A stretch of DNA of 10,926 nt, from positions 1 to 10,926 of the forward strand of contig JAOUIM010000089.1 of NCBI GenBank assembly GCA_029884035.1, read 5' to 3'. The notes beneath the pieces were generated by a model. That model was given only the letters and a program-made list of their open reading frames with translations, was not told where the DNA came from and did no database searches. Positions 7,950 to 10,926 of the stretch are shown piece by piece (the stretch's first letter is position 1; each line of letters begins with the position of its first letter). The position numbers were made by a program, and so were the translations under genes. Source of the stretch: Aquincola sp. Lineage in GTDB: Bacteria > Pseudomonadota > Gammaproteobacteria > Burkholderiales > Burkholderiaceae_C.

Positions 7950-7977
7950 AGTGTAGGGGCGGCAGTGCAGCGGACAA
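7950..7977 (-). promoter_or_regulatory. Candidate sigma-70 promoter of the S10 peptidase gene
   Basis: Read on the minus strand, TTGTCC (7977-7972) is followed by a 16-nt spacer and TACACT (7955-7950), a reasonable -35/-10 pair. Transcription would start near 7943, about 20 nt before the peptidase ATG. The -35 overlaps GACAAT (7973-7978) on the plus strand, a -10-like hexamer for ygiQ, so the two promoters would compete for the same bases. Confidence 0.45.
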
Positions 7978-7988
7978 TACGCCGCTTC

Positions 7989-10265
<2,277 letters not shown>

Positions 10266-10307
10266 GCAAGTCCGGGCCGTTGCGCGGCGTAATCCGGGGT
10301 CCAACTC

Positions 10308-10313
10308 AAGGAG
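10308..10313 (+). promoter_or_regulatory. Ribosome binding site deciding between two overlapping ATGs
   Basis: AAGGAG lies 6 nt before ATG 10320 but only 2 nt before the out-of-frame ATG 10316, whose frame closes after about 22 codons. The spacing selects ATG 10320, the lipoprotein start. Confidence 0.7.
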
Positions 10314-10319
10314 ACATGA

Positions 10320-10926
10320 ATGCACCGCAGTACCGTTCTCGCTCTGAACCTCGTCGCCATTGCCAGCCTTCTGGTCGCATGTGACACCACGCCGCCCGCT
10401 CCGCAGACCGGGCCGATGAGTTTCTTCGTCACAAGCGTTGGTTCCGGCAAGGGCGGTGACCTGGGGGGGTTGGAGGGGGCTGATGCGCATTGCCAGAAGT
10501 TGGCGACGGCTGCCGGGGCCGGTAGTCGCGGTTGGCGCGCGTACCTGAGCGCCAGCCCGGCGAACAACCAGCCGGCCGTCAACGCGCGCGACCGCATCGG
10601 CAAGGGTCCCTGGTTCAATGCGAAGGGCATCCTGGTCGCGCGCGACGTGGCCTCCCTTCACGGCAGCGGCAACAACATCAACAAGACAACCGCGTTGACC
10701 GAGACGGGCACGCCCGTCAACGGTCGCGGTGACAACCCCAACACGCACGACATCCTCACAGGGTCGGCTGTCGACGGCACCGCCTTTGCTCCCTCGCCAG
10801 ACATGACGTGCGGCAACTGGACACGCAGTGGCCCGGAGGGCGCCGCGATGGTCGGGCATCACGACCGCACTGGCTTGACCCCGGATCCTTTCTCGGTGTC
10901 ATGGAACTCGTCCCACCAGTCCCGAG
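10320..10926 (+). CDS. Lipoprotein with lectin-like domain, C-terminus off the window
   Basis: The 202 visible residues begin with a lipoprotein signal peptide. A hydrophobic stretch (5-20) ends in LVAC, so Cys21 is the predicted lipidated residue; Asp22 follows. In E. coli an Asp at +2 favours inner-membrane retention, and whether that holds here is unknown. After a short Pro/Thr linker comes a domain starting near MSFFVTSVGSGKGGDLGG (33-50), with ADAHCQKLA, WRAYLS, ARDRIGKGPW, NTHDILTGS, CGNWTRS and GHHDR. I recall this pattern from proteobacterial proteins annotated as lectin-like or DUF1554-related, with a C-type-lectin-like fold and paired Cys (here Cys58 and Cys164). The name is family-level recall, not a search result. 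No stop is reached by 10926. The gene follows ygiQ after 54 nt on the same strand and may be cotranscribed; no terminator is evident between them. The ligand is unknown. Confidence 0.75.
   Translation, partial: MHRSTVLALNLVAIASLLVACDTTPPAPQTGPMSFFVTSVGSGKGGDLGGLEGADAHCQKLATAAGAGSRGWRAYLSASPANNQPAVNARDRIGKGPWFNAKGILVARDVASLHGSGNNINKTTALTETGTPVNGRGDNPNTHDILTGSAVDGTAFAPSPDMTCGNWTRSGPEGAAMVGHHDRTGLTPDPFSVSWNSSHQSR

Overview
The window is GC-rich and densely coding. It looks like chromosome from a betaproteobacterium of the order Burkholderiales (Rubrivivax/Leptothrix/Ideonella-like). This placement rests on GC-biased third codon positions, close agreement with proteobacterial RluA and YgiQ, and a small Lys/Glu-rich protein of a kind I associate with this group. 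It is inference, not a database result. I see no tRNA, rRNA, CRISPR array, insertion sequence or phage gene.

Layout. Positions 1-1543 (minus) hold most of an ABC exporter half-transporter whose C-terminus lies off the left edge. A gap of about 240 bp follows. On the plus strand it carries a convincing intrinsic terminator preceded by a foldable region of about 60 nt and a weak promoter, so it is a candidate small RNA antiparallel to both neighbours. Positions 1785-4058 (minus) encode a TonB-dependent outer-membrane receptor.

A divergent spacer with hairpins (4059-4168) leads into a tight plus-strand cluster: a 55-residue charged protein (GTG start), rluA (pseudouridine synthase), a Tat-signal intradiol ring-cleavage dioxygenase and a sepiapterin-reductase-like SDR oxidoreductase. 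The gaps are only 16-24 nt, so one transcript is likely, although the four functions share no obvious pathway. A minus-strand S10 serine carboxypeptidase (6435-7922) converges on this cluster. It diverges from ygiQ (7989-10265, radical SAM) across a 66-bp spacer in which promoter elements for the two strands appear to overlap. The right edge holds the start of a lipoprotein with a lectin-like domain (10320 onward, truncated).

Most of the window is ordinary housekeeping and accessory content. The items most worth following are the candidate sRNA at 1673-1784, the exported dioxygenase cotranscribed with rluA, the SDR lacking the usual tetrad Asn, and several starts with a -10-like hexamer almost touching the start codon (possible leaderless transcripts).
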